DNA from: Treponema sp. OMZ 787
GTDB taxonomy: Bacteria > Spirochaetota > Spirochaetia > Treponematales > Treponemataceae
DNA: 64,000 nucleotides
Direction: 5' to 3'
Assembly (NCBI RefSeq): GCF_024181225.1
Contig: NZ_CP051198.1
Span: 2,666,001-2,730,000 of the forward strand
Shown in pieces: positions 18,976 to 28,149 of this stretch (its first letter is position 1; every line of letters begins with the position of its first letter). The notes below the pieces were generated by a model. That model ran no database searches. It was not told the DNA's origin and worked only from the letters and a program-made list of their open reading frames with translations. The position numbers were made by a program, and so were the translations under genes.

Positions 18976-20334
18976 CTAGAACATTCCTGCACACAAAACT
19001 GCAGCAATCTTAAAATAGATAATCAAACTCACAGTATCTACAATGGTTGTAATAAGAGGGCCTGCCATAATCGCAGGGTCAAGTTTAAACTTTTTTGCCA
19101 TAATGGGTAGAAGACCTCCCGTAATCTTTGCGATAGTTACGGTTGCAACAAGGGTTACACCTACAGTGAGGGCTATCATAGGGTTCTTTCCTCCGAGGAA
19201 TACCGATTTCAAAAAACTAAAAAGGCCTAAGATAAGACCTACCAAAACGGCAATGCCCAGCTCCTTAAAAAATACCTTCCTCCAATCCTTTAAGTCGATT
19301 TCTCCCGTGGCTAAACCGCGGATAATGAGGGTGGAAGACTGATTGCCTGAGTTCCCTCCAGTATCCATCAGCATGGGAATAAAGGCTGTCAAAATAGTCA
19401 TAGAAGCAAGCAAGTGGGTATACCGCTCGATTATGGTTCCCGTAAAGGTTTCGGATACCATGAGCAAAAGAAGCCAGCCAATTCTGTGCTTTGCAAGTTT
19501 AAAGATTCCGGTCTCGAGGTAGGTTTCTTCGTTGGGCTGCATACCGGCCATCCTCTGAAAGTCCTCGGTAGCCTCCTGTTCCATAACGTCCATTATGTCG
19601 TCGACGGTAATAATACCTATGAGGCGGTTTTCGTTATCGACAACAGGGAGGGCCAAAAAGCCGTACTTTTTAAAAGTGAAGGCAACCTTTTCTTGATCGT
19701 CATGGGTGTTCACGCAGATATACTCTTTATTAAAAATCTGCTCAATCTTTTTGTCCCCATCGGCGAGTACCAATTCTTTTAAAGAAATAAAGCCTTCAAG
19801 AATGCGATTTCGGTCGGTAACATAGCAGGTGTAAATGGTTTCACTTTCCAAACCTATCTTGCGGATGTAGGCAAGGGCCTGCTCAACGGTCATTCCTTTT
19901 TTTAAGCCTACGTACTCGATGGTCATAAGGCTTCCCGCCGAATCTTTGGGATATTTTAAAAACTGATTTATGAGCATCCGCTCTTCACTGCCCGTATTTT
20001 TTAGGATTTTTTTTACGACATTTGCAGGCATCTCTTCAACAATATCTACCATATCGTCCAAGAAGATTTCATCCAAGATGGAAACCAGCTCCCTGTCTGT
20101 AGCGGCAGCTATAAATTTACTTTGCTGTTCTGTAGGAAGGAGGGTAAAAACTTCGGCTGCCATGCTCTTAGGCAGCATTCTGAACATAAGAATGGCATTT
20201 TGTGCCGATTCGGCCTCAAGAAATTCGGCTATATCTACCTCGTTTAAATCGGCCAAAAGCCTTTGTACTTCAATATACCGTTTTTCGGATAATAAATATT
20301 CGATTTGTTCAAACTTATTTTCTTCCAATTCCAT
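18976..20334 (-). CDS. mgtE: Magnesium transporter MgtE
   Basis: The 452-residue protein has the full MgtE plan. The cytoplasmic N domain occupies about 1-130 and two CBS domains about 135-260 (ending GIITVDDIMDVMEQEATEDF). A C-terminal channel domain of five spans follows, with the conserved LMDTGGNSGNQSS. MgtE is a gated magnesium channel. It has an AGGGT ribosome binding site just before the ATG at 20334. Confidence 0.95.
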   Translation of the reverse strand: MELEENKFEQIEYLLSEKRYIEVQRLLADLNEVDIAEFLEAESAQNAILMFRMLPKSMAAEVFTLLPTEQQSKFIAAATDRELVSILDEIFLDDMVDIVEEMPANVVKKILKNTGSEERMLINQFLKYPKDSAGSLMTIEYVGLKKGMTVEQALAYIRKIGLESETIYTCYVTDRNRILEGFISLKELVLADGDKKIEQIFNKEYICVNTHDDQEKVAFTFKKYGFLALPVVDNENRLIGIITVDDIMDVMEQEATEDFQRMAGMQPNEETYLETGIFKLAKHRIGWLLLLMVSETFTGTIIERYTHLLASMTILTAFIPMLMDTGGNSGNQSSTLIIRGLATGEIDLKDWRKVFFKELGIAVLVGLILGLFSFLKSVFLGGKNPMIALTVGVTLVATVTIAKITGGLLPIMAKKFKLDPAIMAGPLITTIVDTVSLIIYFKIAAVLCAGMF

Positions 20335-20548
20335 AAGATACCCTCCGAACGATATAATTCTTGAGAGTATATCACATTTTTAAGAAAAAATATAGGGGAG
20401 GAAAAAAAGCTTATACAGCTATTCGAGTTTTTTATATTAAATTAATCAACAATTTTTTAAATTTTACTATTTATTACAAACTTTTTATACAATAATTATG
20501 AAAGGGGAAAATTTTTCCTCTTTTAAAAAACTATTAGAGAGATTAAAC

Positions 20549-21400
20549 ATGGAAAAACTATTTAAAATCACTCTCCGTAACGACTATGCCTTTAAACGAG
20601 TGTTCGGAGTAGAGGAAAACAAAGACATTCTTCAAGATTTTCTGGAATGTATTTTGGACATTCCACCTGAAACCATCGCAGGCTTGGAACTTCTGGATAA
20701 GGAGTTTCATAGGGATTCGATAACCGATAAAACGGGTGTTTTAGATGTAAAACTACGCCTAAAAAACAATACCATTATCGATATAGAAATTCAAAACAGG
20801 TGGAACAGTGAGTTTGCTCAAAGAACTATCTTTTATTGGGCTAAAATGTATACGGAAAACTTAAAAACAGGTGAAGTGTATACAAAATTGCCTAAATGTA
20901 TTACAATAAACATAGTGGGTGAAGGTTTTAATTTGAACAATCTGATTCACAGTGAGTATAATGTAGTAGAGAAGCACTTGAACGACAAACTTTCTGATGA
21001 ACTTGAAATCCACTTTTTAAACTTAGCCAAGATTGAAGAACAAGAAAATATTGAACAGGATGAAAAGAAAAAAAAACTTTATAACTGGTTGAAGTTTATT
21101 GAAACCGATGATAGGGAGGTCCGTAATATGTTAGCCCAAGAATCACCGATGATGGCAAAAGCAAATACAACTATTGAAATAATGGAAATGAGCCCGAAAG
21201 AAAAATGGCTTTATGAAAACCGAATGAAATACGAACATGACAAGGCTTCTTGGAAACATGTTGGTTATCAAGAGGGGATTGAACAAGGAGCCTACCAAAA
21301 AGCTCTTGAAACAGCGGCTGCTTTTAAAAAACTTGGAATTGATATTGATAAAATAGCCCAAGGAACAGGTTTAAGCATTCAGGAAATCCAAGCCCTATAA
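20549..21400 (+). CDS. Rpn-family PD-(D/E)XK nuclease/putative transposase
   Basis: The protein has 283 residues from the ATG at 20549, which follows AGAGAG; another in-frame ATG at 20498 lacks a ribosome binding site. The N-terminus (NDYAFKRVFG) and the PD-(D/E)XK core with GVLDVKLRLKN and IDIEIQNR define the PDDEXK_2/Rpn family of recombination-promoting nucleases. The C-terminus has the linker QEGIEQGAYQKALETA and the tail IAQGTGLSIQEIQAL, shared with the other Rpn genes in this window. These genes multiply in treponeme genomes. No terminal inverted repeats are evident. Confidence 0.85.
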   Translation: MEKLFKITLRNDYAFKRVFGVEENKDILQDFLECILDIPPETIAGLELLDKEFHRDSITDKTGVLDVKLRLKNNTIIDIEIQNRWNSEFAQRTIFYWAKMYTENLKTGEVYTKLPKCITINIVGEGFNLNNLIHSEYNVVEKHLNDKLSDELEIHFLNLAKIEEQENIEQDEKKKKLYNWLKFIETDDREVRNMLAQESPMMAKANTTIEIMEMSPKEKWLYENRMKYEHDKASWKHVGYQEGIEQGAYQKALETAAAFKKLGIDIDKIAQGTGLSIQEIQAL

Positions 21401-21451
21401 AAATCGGCGTTTTTAAAATGAACTTATATGGCAGGTTTAAGCCCAATGGCC

Positions 21452-22342
21452 CTATCCCCAAAAACCGTTGTTTGCAAGGAGAACGGCTAAGGCGGAAGTA
21501 AGAGCAGTTTCGGTGCGTAAGATGCGTTTTCCCATCGAGTAAGAAACAAAGCCTTCGGCTAAAAATGATTCCCGCTCGTTTTGAGTCCAGCCCCTCTCGC
21601 TTCCGATTGCTATAGTTAAATCTTCCCCTTCCTGCATCTTAAACGTAGAAAGTGATGGAAAGGCTCCTATGTCGAGAAGAACCTTGCTCCCCTTGAACGA
21701 GGAGTTTTTTATATCTTTTAAAGCTTCTTTTACAGAATTGCAAAAATAAAATTTAGGCATTAGGGTTTGGCCTGCTTGAGAGATTCCGTCGATAATGTAT
21801 TTTTTTATTTCTTCGGGGCGTGAAAGGTTCGACCTTAAATAGGAACGCTCTCCCAATTCCGTTCCGCATAATATGATTTCTGCAAAGCCCAAACTTGCCG
21901 CATCCCGCAAGATACGCCTCAACTGAATGGGACGGGGAAAACCCAAAATTATTTTTATCGGAGGAAGAGGGAGCGGCCTTCTTTCAATTTTATCGGCATC
22001 TGTGCTGTCTTCAATTTTGCAGCCTCTCTTATCGGCCGTGCTTTTACCGGCTCTATCCAGAGAAAAAGAAAAAACTATTTTTTCTTCGGAAAGGTGAGAG
22101 ATAAGGGCATCTCCTATGCTTCCGTTTATAAGACCGGCCTTAAAAACATCCCCTTCCTTTAGGTGCAAGACCTTTTTTATGTGCTGATAGCGTTCATCGT
22201 TTTTATAAAAAACGCAGCACCTATCTTCGGTATTTTGAAAAAATCTTTCTTCAATTAAATCGGATAAATCGGAGTTTACGCAATAAGATTGTAAACAATC
22301 ATCGTTTAAAAAATCATCGGCTGAAAACAAAACAATATTCAT
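21452..22342 (-). CDS. rsmE: 16S rRNA (uracil-1498-N3)-methyltransferase RsmE
   Basis: The 296-residue SPOUT-class protein has an N-terminal PUA-like domain (RYQHIKKVLHLKEGD), the GSERGWTQNERE cofactor-binding motif and the C-terminal knot MGKRILRTETA. RsmE methylates U1498 of 16S rRNA. The protein is longer than the usual 240 residues because of an insert around 95-130 rich in charged residues. It lies 14 bases downstream of the helicase gene and is probably co-transcribed. Confidence 0.9.
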   Translation of the reverse strand: MNIVLFSADDFLNDDCLQSYCVNSDLSDLIEERFFQNTEDRCCVFYKNDERYQHIKKVLHLKEGDVFKAGLINGSIGDALISHLSEEKIVFSFSLDRAGKSTADKRGCKIEDSTDADKIERRPLPLPPIKIILGFPRPIQLRRILRDAASLGFAEIILCGTELGERSYLRSNLSRPEEIKKYIIDGISQAGQTLMPKFYFCNSVKEALKDIKNSSFKGSKVLLDIGAFPSLSTFKMQEGEDLTIAIGSERGWTQNERESFLAEGFVSYSMGKRILRTETALTSALAVLLANNGFWG

Positions 22343-22356
22343 CTATTTTTCCTAAA

Positions 22357-24123
22357 TTAAGATGAGCTTCCGGCACAATCATCCAGTTCGGCTTCGGTTA
22401 GAATCGAATAGTCATAGCCCTGTTCGGCCAAAAACTTTTGACGCTTTTCGGCAAAGCCCTCTTCTATGGTTTGGCGGGTTACGATGCTGTAAAAATGAGA
22501 ATCGCATTCCTTAGGGCGCAAGATTCTGCCCAAACGCTGAGCCTCCTCTTGGCGGCTCCCGAAAACACCCGAAACCTGAATAGCAACCGAGGCATCGGGC
22601 AAGTCGATGGCAAAATTTGCAACCTTAGAGACCACCAAAACCTTTATCTCCCCCTTTCTAAAGGCATCATACAAAACCTCCCTTTCGGCATTTGTATTCT
22701 TCCCGGTGATCAGGGGAGCGGCTATTTCTTTTGCAATTGTCTCAAGTTGGGAAAGGTACTGCCCGATTATAAGGGTCTGATTTTCCTTGTGTTTGGCCAA
22801 AAGTTTTTTTACTATTTCGATCTTTGCAGGATTTTCACTTGCAATGCGGTGCTTTTCGCGTGTTGTGCCTACGGCATACTCTATCTCTTTTGAGGGAGCA
22901 ATGTTTACGCGGATTTCGGTACAATAGGCCCTTGCTATCCAGCCCTTTTGTTCAAGGTCCTTCCACGGCACATCAAAGCGTTTAGGCCCGACAAGGCTGA
23001 ACACATCGCCCTCGCAGCCGTCTTCCCTAACAAGGGTCGCAGTAAGCCCAAGCCTTCTTATAACTTGAAGCTCGGCCGTAATTCTAAAAACGGGAGCAGG
23101 CAATAGGTGAACCTCGTCGTAGATTATAAGCCCCCAAGCCCTTTCCCTAAAAATCTTAAAATGAGGAAAGGCCGCCTCGGTGTTAGGCCTCCAAGTGAGC
23201 ACCTGATAGGTCGCTATAGTAATGGGCCTTATCTCCTTTACCTCGCCTGTGTATAAGCCTATATCTTCTTCGCTTATATTTGTCTTATCCAAAAGCTCCC
23301 GTCTCCACTGGTAAACGGCAGCCACATTGGGAGTAAGAATAAGGGTGCTTGTTTTAAGAAGGCTCATCGTGAGCATTCCGACTATAGTTTTTCCTGAACC
23401 GCAGGGAAGAACAATAGTGCCGAAGCCCGTTCCTGCCGACTTATCTCCAACAAAGGAAGAGGCCGCATCCCTTTGATAATCTCTGATTTCGAATTCGGCC
23501 CCGCTCGAAGTTTTTTCTTTTAGAGAAATATCTAAGGGCTCGCCGTCGCGGAGGGGAACCTCATCTTTAACTGGCCAGCCCTGTTTTAAAAGAGCCTGCT
23601 TTACCGTTCCCCTGTTTAAAAGAGAAATCAAAAAGGAGTTTTCTTCATTAGGGTCTTCTATTAGATATTTTGAAAGAAGCTTACTGCTTTTTAGTTCTTT
23701 AAAGATAAGAGCATTTTCAGCCTTTAGCCGCAAGAATTCCGCCTCAACAGTTTCGAGATTTGCAGCACCTGTTTCTTTTTCTTCGATAACATCAGTATTG
23801 TTCTCTTGAGGTTTTTCGAGAGGGAGAAGCTTTATTTTCCCGTAACGGCCCATCGTCTCCTTCATCCAAACCAAGATCGATTCTGGAACCTTAAAGCGGG
23901 AAAACCCCGTGAGAGTTTTCATAATAGAATCGGCTGAAAGCCCGACACCTGCCGCATTCCAAAGCGAGAGGGGAGTCAGCCTGTAAGTGTGAAGATGCTC
24001 AGGCGACTTTTCAAGCTCTGCAAAGGGTATAAGGGCAAAGCGGGCCTCATCTGCCTCGGGGTCGTGAATATCCAAAAGAATGGAGCGGTCTCCTTGAATT
24101 ATAAGCGGTTTTGATTCTTGCAT
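22357..24123 (-). CDS. XPB/Rad25 (ERCC3)-type DNA helicase
   Basis: The 588-residue superfamily 2 helicase has Walker A PCGSGKT, a DEVH box, the RED motif in TLVREDG and motif VI in QRLGRILRP. It matches the bacterial/archaeal XPB class, with an N-terminal damage-recognition-like domain before the helicase core. Eukaryotic XPB opens DNA in nucleotide excision repair and transcription initiation; the role in spirochaetes is not established. Confidence 0.9.
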   Translation of the reverse strand: MQESKPLIIQGDRSILLDIHDPEADEARFALIPFAELEKSPEHLHTYRLTPLSLWNAAGVGLSADSIMKTLTGFSRFKVPESILVWMKETMGRYGKIKLLPLEKPQENNTDVIEEKETGAANLETVEAEFLRLKAENALIFKELKSSKLLSKYLIEDPNEENSFLISLLNRGTVKQALLKQGWPVKDEVPLRDGEPLDISLKEKTSSGAEFEIRDYQRDAASSFVGDKSAGTGFGTIVLPCGSGKTIVGMLTMSLLKTSTLILTPNVAAVYQWRRELLDKTNISEEDIGLYTGEVKEIRPITIATYQVLTWRPNTEAAFPHFKIFRERAWGLIIYDEVHLLPAPVFRITAELQVIRRLGLTATLVREDGCEGDVFSLVGPKRFDVPWKDLEQKGWIARAYCTEIRVNIAPSKEIEYAVGTTREKHRIASENPAKIEIVKKLLAKHKENQTLIIGQYLSQLETIAKEIAAPLITGKNTNAEREVLYDAFRKGEIKVLVVSKVANFAIDLPDASVAIQVSGVFGSRQEEAQRLGRILRPKECDSHFYSIVTRQTIEEGFAEKRQKFLAEQGYDYSILTEAELDDCAGSSS

Positions 24124-24255
24124 AGCCTGATATTATACACGTTTAAAGGGGACAGTTCAAGTTAGGGGAAATGACAAAGAGCGAAGGACAAATGTCGAAT
24201 GACGGTTTTATAATGCAAATACGAGATAAATTTATTTATATAAAATATAATAAAT

Positions 24256-24284
24256 TTGACAATAATTATATTTATATGTATAAT
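24256..24284 (+). promoter_or_regulatory. Perfect-consensus sigma-70 promoter for the antitoxin gene
   Basis: TTGACA (24256-24261) and TATAAT (24279-24284) are separated by 17 bases, 20 bases upstream of the start codon at 24304. Confidence 0.75.
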
Positions 24285-24303
24285 AATCTTGCGGAGGCTT
24301 TGT

Positions 24304-24627
24304 ATGAATGCATTAAGAACTGTAGATTTATTGGATTCAATTATTCCCATCAGCAGATTTAACAAGGGAGAAGCAAATAAGATTTTTTCTGAAGTAAAAA
24401 AAAACGGGGTGAAGATTGTTGTAAAAAACAATGTACCCGAATGTGTTTTAATAAGTCCTGAAGATTATCAATACATGGTCGAGGAATATGAAAATGCCGT
24501 TCTTTTATCCGAAGCAGAAAAAAGAATGAACGAAAAAACAAAACCTATCTCTCACCAAGAACTTATGAAACGATTAGAGCTTACAAATGAAGACCTGGAT
24601 GATTTGGCAGGAAAGAGAAAGTTTTAA
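24304..24627 (+). CDS. Phd/YefM-family antitoxin-like protein, no adjacent toxin
   Basis: The protein has 107 residues from the ATG at 24304, preceded by GGAGG. The N-terminal half has the Phd/YefM DNA-binding fold pattern (IIPISRFNKGEANKIF, VVKNNVPECVLISPEDYQYM). The C-terminal half is charged, as for a toxin-binding tail. Phd antitoxins normally precede a toxin gene in the same operon. Here the next gene is on the opposite strand six bases away, so no toxin partner is present. It may be a solitary regulator or the relic of a module. Confidence 0.85.
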   Translation: MNALRTVDLLDSIIPISRFNKGEANKIFSEVKKNGVKIVVKNNVPECVLISPEDYQYMVEEYENAVLLSEAEKRMNEKTKPISHQELMKRLELTNEDLDDLAGKRKF

Positions 24628-24632
24628 TACAG

Positions 24633-25817
24633 CTACAAAGCTATTCCGTCAGCGGCTTCGCTTATTGAGGCATAGGTTTTAAGGGCTGTAAAAACTATTG
24701 CGGCATTGCCCAAGAGCTCGGCATCGGCTATTTGCAGCATCTTAAATTCTCTGCCCGTAATTTCGGCCTTTAATTCCCGCCAAAGTTTGTTATTGGCCTG
24801 CCCGCCTGAGATTGTATACACGGGCCGGAAGCCTGCAGCTTTTTCAAGCAAATCCATTCCCTCTTTTACCTTAAAAGCAAGCTCTTCAATTATCGCCCTT
24901 CCTTCCGCCTCATTTTGCTTATGGGACTCGATAGTGTTTATACTGTGCACAAAGGCATCAAAGTCCATAAAACTCCCGCCCCGTTTTTTTATATATTCAT
25001 AAAAAAGACTGCCAGAATCTTCGATTATGTACGAAAGATTCCAAAGGTCAGGAATGGGAGAAGGAAGAAGGCGTAAGCCTTTCAGTTTGGAGCTTTCAGG
25101 AGAAGCTTCGATACAGATATTTATTCCCTCGCTTGAACCTGCCCTGTCGCAGGCTCTTCCAGGCTTCAAGGTGTTTGTCCCGATGAGGGCCGCTATAAAA
25201 TCGGGAGGCCCTGCAAACACAGGGATGTTACGGTAAAGGCCGCAATGCTCTCCTAGGAGAACAAAGGGCGGAATCTTTTTTTTAGGTATTGATAAGGCCT
25301 TTAGCTCTTCATCCGACCAATAAGCGGATACATATCTCTTTTCGGGTAAAACCGTTACTGCATTTTTTGTAAGCTTATAAATTAAATATTCAGGGCCCGA
25401 TAAAATATATTTTGCATTATCAAATATTTCGGGATAAGAACTTCGGAAAAAATCCAAGCGGGGCAAAAAGATGGATTTACCGTAAAGAGGATTTTTCTCC
25501 TTGGAGTTTCCGTTCAAAGTGACGGAAGATGTCTTGTTCCACAAAAACAAAAAATCCCTGCTTTCGTTTTTTTCGGATACGGCGACCAAGCTCGGCCCAT
25601 TCCCCGAAATGCAGATACCGCAGATCTTAATACTATTGCTTTCCGCAAAGTCGGATAAATATTTAAAGAGATTTTCAAAAGAAACAAGCCATGTTTCGGC
25701 TTCAAGGTTTTGAGGAAAAAACAAACGGCCTTGTTTATAGACCTTGCCGTCTTCGGCTATAAGGGCACCCTTTAGGGAAGATGTACCTATGTCAAAGACG
25801 GCTGAGCAAAAAATCAT
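24633..25817 (-). CDS. FGGY-family carbohydrate kinase
   Basis: The 394-residue actin-fold sugar kinase has the N-terminal phosphate loop FDIGTSSLKGALI and the C-terminal ATP-site motif TISGGQANNKLW of the xylulokinase/FGGY group. It is shorter than typical xylulokinases (about 480-500), so the substrate is uncertain. The start codon overlaps the prs stop as ATGA, so the two are translationally coupled, suggesting a link between pentose phosphorylation and PRPP supply. Confidence 0.85.
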   Translation of the reverse strand: MIFCSAVFDIGTSSLKGALIAEDGKVYKQGRLFFPQNLEAETWLVSFENLFKYLSDFAESNSIKICGICISGNGPSLVAVSEKNESRDFLFLWNKTSSVTLNGNSKEKNPLYGKSIFLPRLDFFRSSYPEIFDNAKYILSGPEYLIYKLTKNAVTVLPEKRYVSAYWSDEELKALSIPKKKIPPFVLLGEHCGLYRNIPVFAGPPDFIAALIGTNTLKPGRACDRAGSSEGINICIEASPESSKLKGLRLLPSPIPDLWNLSYIIEDSGSLFYEYIKKRGGSFMDFDAFVHSINTIESHKQNEAEGRAIIEELAFKVKEGMDLLEKAAGFRPVYTISGGQANNKLWRELKAEITGREFKMLQIADAELLGNAAIVFTALKTYASISEAADGIAL

Positions 25818-27070
25818 TTTTTAGGAACTGCAGGATTTTTTAGCAATTTTTCGATAATATCCCTGTTATCGAGGAGGCTCGAAAGGGAGAGGTTTTCATG
25901 AAGCCGCGTAATAACTTGAGCAAAGAGGCCTGATACATCGGTTTCGATATACCATTCCTTTTGTCTCAACTCATTATGGTGCACGGCGTTTGTACCTATG
26001 ACCCTATAAAAAAGCCCCTTGGAATAAGCCTCATCAAATTGCTGAATGGCATCTCCCGTAAAGAAAGGAAGACTTACTGCGGCTATAACCTTTTTAGCTC
26101 CTTTGCTCTTCAAGAATTCCATAGCCTTCAAAAGAGTGCCTCCCGTACCCAACATATCGTCTGCGAGGAAGGCGTTTTTTCCTTCTACATCGCCCAAAAG
26201 CTTAATGCTTATTATATTCGACTGTTTGGCATTTTGGGTAACGACGGAATAATCCCTTTCCTTATATATCATGGCAAGAGGCTTTTGCAAGCCGGAAGAA
26301 TAGAATTTATTTCGGTCGACAGCCCCGGAGTCCGGAGAAACGACTACAAATTGTTCTTCCGAATCTGCACTTAAATCGACTATCCTTGTAAGCTCTCTAA
26401 TAATCTGATAACTTGCATGAAGGTTTTGTAAGCGTGCGGAATGGAAAGAATTTTCAATTTCGCGGGAGTGGATATCGAGGGTTATAATCTGCTCTACATC
26501 CAGGTCTTCATAAATATGACCGAGTAAGCTGGCCGTCAAACCTTCCCTTCCCTTCTTTTTATGCTGGCGGCTGTAAGGATAAACCGGAAGAACCAAGGAT
26601 ATTCTTCCTGCACCTGCATGGCGAACTGCATCTATGGTTACGATGAGGGACATAAGGTGATCGTTTACCGAAAAGACAACCTTATTTTTTCCTTCGTTGA
26701 TGGTAATTTCCTGCTTGTTTTCAACATCCTGAAAAATATAAACATCTTTTCCGCGGACTGTTTCAAGGAGTTCCGTTTTAAATTCCCCGTTCATAAAGTA
26801 TGTAAAGCGGGCATCTACCTTAAATTTCGGTACATGGATTTTATTTGTATCCTTATTTACAGACATCCTGCCTGCAAACAAATCGCTATAAAAGTTAAAC
26901 TTTTGAATCATATCCTCAGCGGAGGTATTGTACCTCTTTGCAAGTTTTTCGCTTTGCTGGTACAACTTACGGGCATAGATATGCTTCAAATTCCTAATCG
27001 TTAAATTTGCAAACTCTTCTCCTCCCGGACAAGCAATAATTGCGAGGTTATTCGATTCAAGATAATTCAT
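25814..27070 (-). CDS. prs: Ribose-phosphate pyrophosphokinase, extended form
   Basis: The product makes PRPP from ribose 5-phosphate and ATP for nucleotide and amino acid synthesis. The Prs core is clear: VYPYSRQHKKKGREGLTASL in the middle, SPDSGAVDRNKF, and the PRPP loop FLADDMLGTGGTLLKAMEFL. At 418 residues it is about 100 longer than standard Prs, with extra N-terminal and C-terminal segments. It is coupled to the sugar kinase downstream. Confidence 0.92.
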   Translation of the reverse strand: MNYLESNNLAIIACPGGEEFANLTIRNLKHIYARKLYQQSEKLAKRYNTSAEDMIQKFNFYSDLFAGRMSVNKDTNKIHVPKFKVDARFTYFMNGEFKTELLETVRGKDVYIFQDVENKQEITINEGKNKVVFSVNDHLMSLIVTIDAVRHAGAGRISLVLPVYPYSRQHKKKGREGLTASLLGHIYEDLDVEQIITLDIHSREIENSFHSARLQNLHASYQIIRELTRIVDLSADSEEQFVVVSPDSGAVDRNKFYSSGLQKPLAMIYKERDYSVVTQNAKQSNIISIKLLGDVEGKNAFLADDMLGTGGTLLKAMEFLKSKGAKKVIAAVSLPFFTGDAIQQFDEAYSKGLFYRVIGTNAVHHNELRQKEWYIETDVSGLFAQVITRLHENLSLSSLLDNRDIIEKLLKNPAVPKK

Positions 27071-27180
27071 TTTGCCTCCAAAAAGAATGTAAAAAAATTT
27101 TACTGACCTTAATCTATCACTTGTTGAGGAAAATTACAATAGGGGGAAGAAAAAGCTGTTTTACTAAACTTACAAGCTAT

Positions 27181-28149
27181 TTACTTTTTATAAACGGCAA
27201 CCCTGTTTCTTCCGGCTTCCTTGGCGGCATAAAGGGCCGTGTCGGCAAATTTTAAGAGTTCAGGTGCCGTAATCTTTTCGTCATATACGGCAAGGCCTAT
27301 CGAACAAGAAACTCTTAATGACGGATGCTCTTGAAATGTCAAGGCATTAACCTCGGTACATACTTTTTTGCAATGATACTCGGCTCTTTCCAATATTCCC
27401 CTTATAATAAAAGAAAACTCATCGCCTCCGTAACGGATTAAAATATCGTCCGTATCAAAATTACGCTTAAAAACTTCGACAATAGCTAATAGAACCTTGT
27501 CGCAAAAAACGGCTCCGTAGTCCCTGTTAAGCTTACCAAAGTGATCGATATCCACCATGGCAAAGTTTACCCCGATGTGCTGGCGGACACAGCGCTTCAA
27601 TAAGCTTTCAAAGGACTCATCTAAATATCTTCTATTGTAGAGTCCTGTAAACTCGTCCGTAATCGCTCTTTTTTTGGCATCATCGCCCCATCGGATAATC
27701 TGCGATAAAAGCCCGTCCGTCTTGCCTAATCGGCTTCCGGTGATTTTAAGCATATTGTACAAAACCATAGAAGCTATCTTAGGCTGATCAAAAATTAACG
27801 AAGAAAAATCTTGTGATTTTAAAACAAGACAAGAGGTAGATTCTACAGCCTTGCAGGTTGCCGACCTATGCTCCTGTTCAAGCATAGCCATTTCGCCGAA
27901 AAAGTCTCCGGCTCCGAGACGGACAAGTTCAATTTCCTTTCCTTCAGATTTTACCGAAACGGAAATAGTACCCTTGACTATGATAAAAAGCTCGTTGCCC
28001 GATTCGCCTTCATAGACGAGGGCCTGCCCCGCTTCAAATTCGGAATAGAACATGGCCTCAGCTAAAACTTGAATCTCACTCAGAGAAAGATGAGCAAAGA
28101 GCCGTGCTGTCTGTAAAATTTCAAGCCATTTTTGTTTTGAGCTATTCAT
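27181..28149 (-). CDS. Cyclic nucleotide-binding/GGDEF diguanylate cyclase
   Basis: The protein has 322 residues. Residues about 15-125 form a cNMP-binding (CRP-like) domain with GDFFGEMAML and a hydrophobic core. Residues about 160-320 form a GGDEF domain with the intact active site RYGGDEF. It should synthesise cyclic di-GMP under control of a nucleotide or other ligand. It has no membrane span. The start overlaps the upstream paralogue's stop by eight bases, with GGAGG inside that gene's end. Confidence 0.9.
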   Translation of the reverse strand: MNSSKQKWLEILQTARLFAHLSLSEIQVLAEAMFYSEFEAGQALVYEGESGNELFIIVKGTISVSVKSEGKEIELVRLGAGDFFGEMAMLEQEHRSATCKAVESTSCLVLKSQDFSSLIFDQPKIASMVLYNMLKITGSRLGKTDGLLSQIIRWGDDAKKRAITDEFTGLYNRRYLDESFESLLKRCVRQHIGVNFAMVDIDHFGKLNRDYGAVFCDKVLLAIVEVFKRNFDTDDILIRYGGDEFSFIIRGILERAEYHCKKVCTEVNALTFQEHPSLRVSCSIGLAVYDEKITAPELLKFADTALYAAKEAGRNRVAVYKK

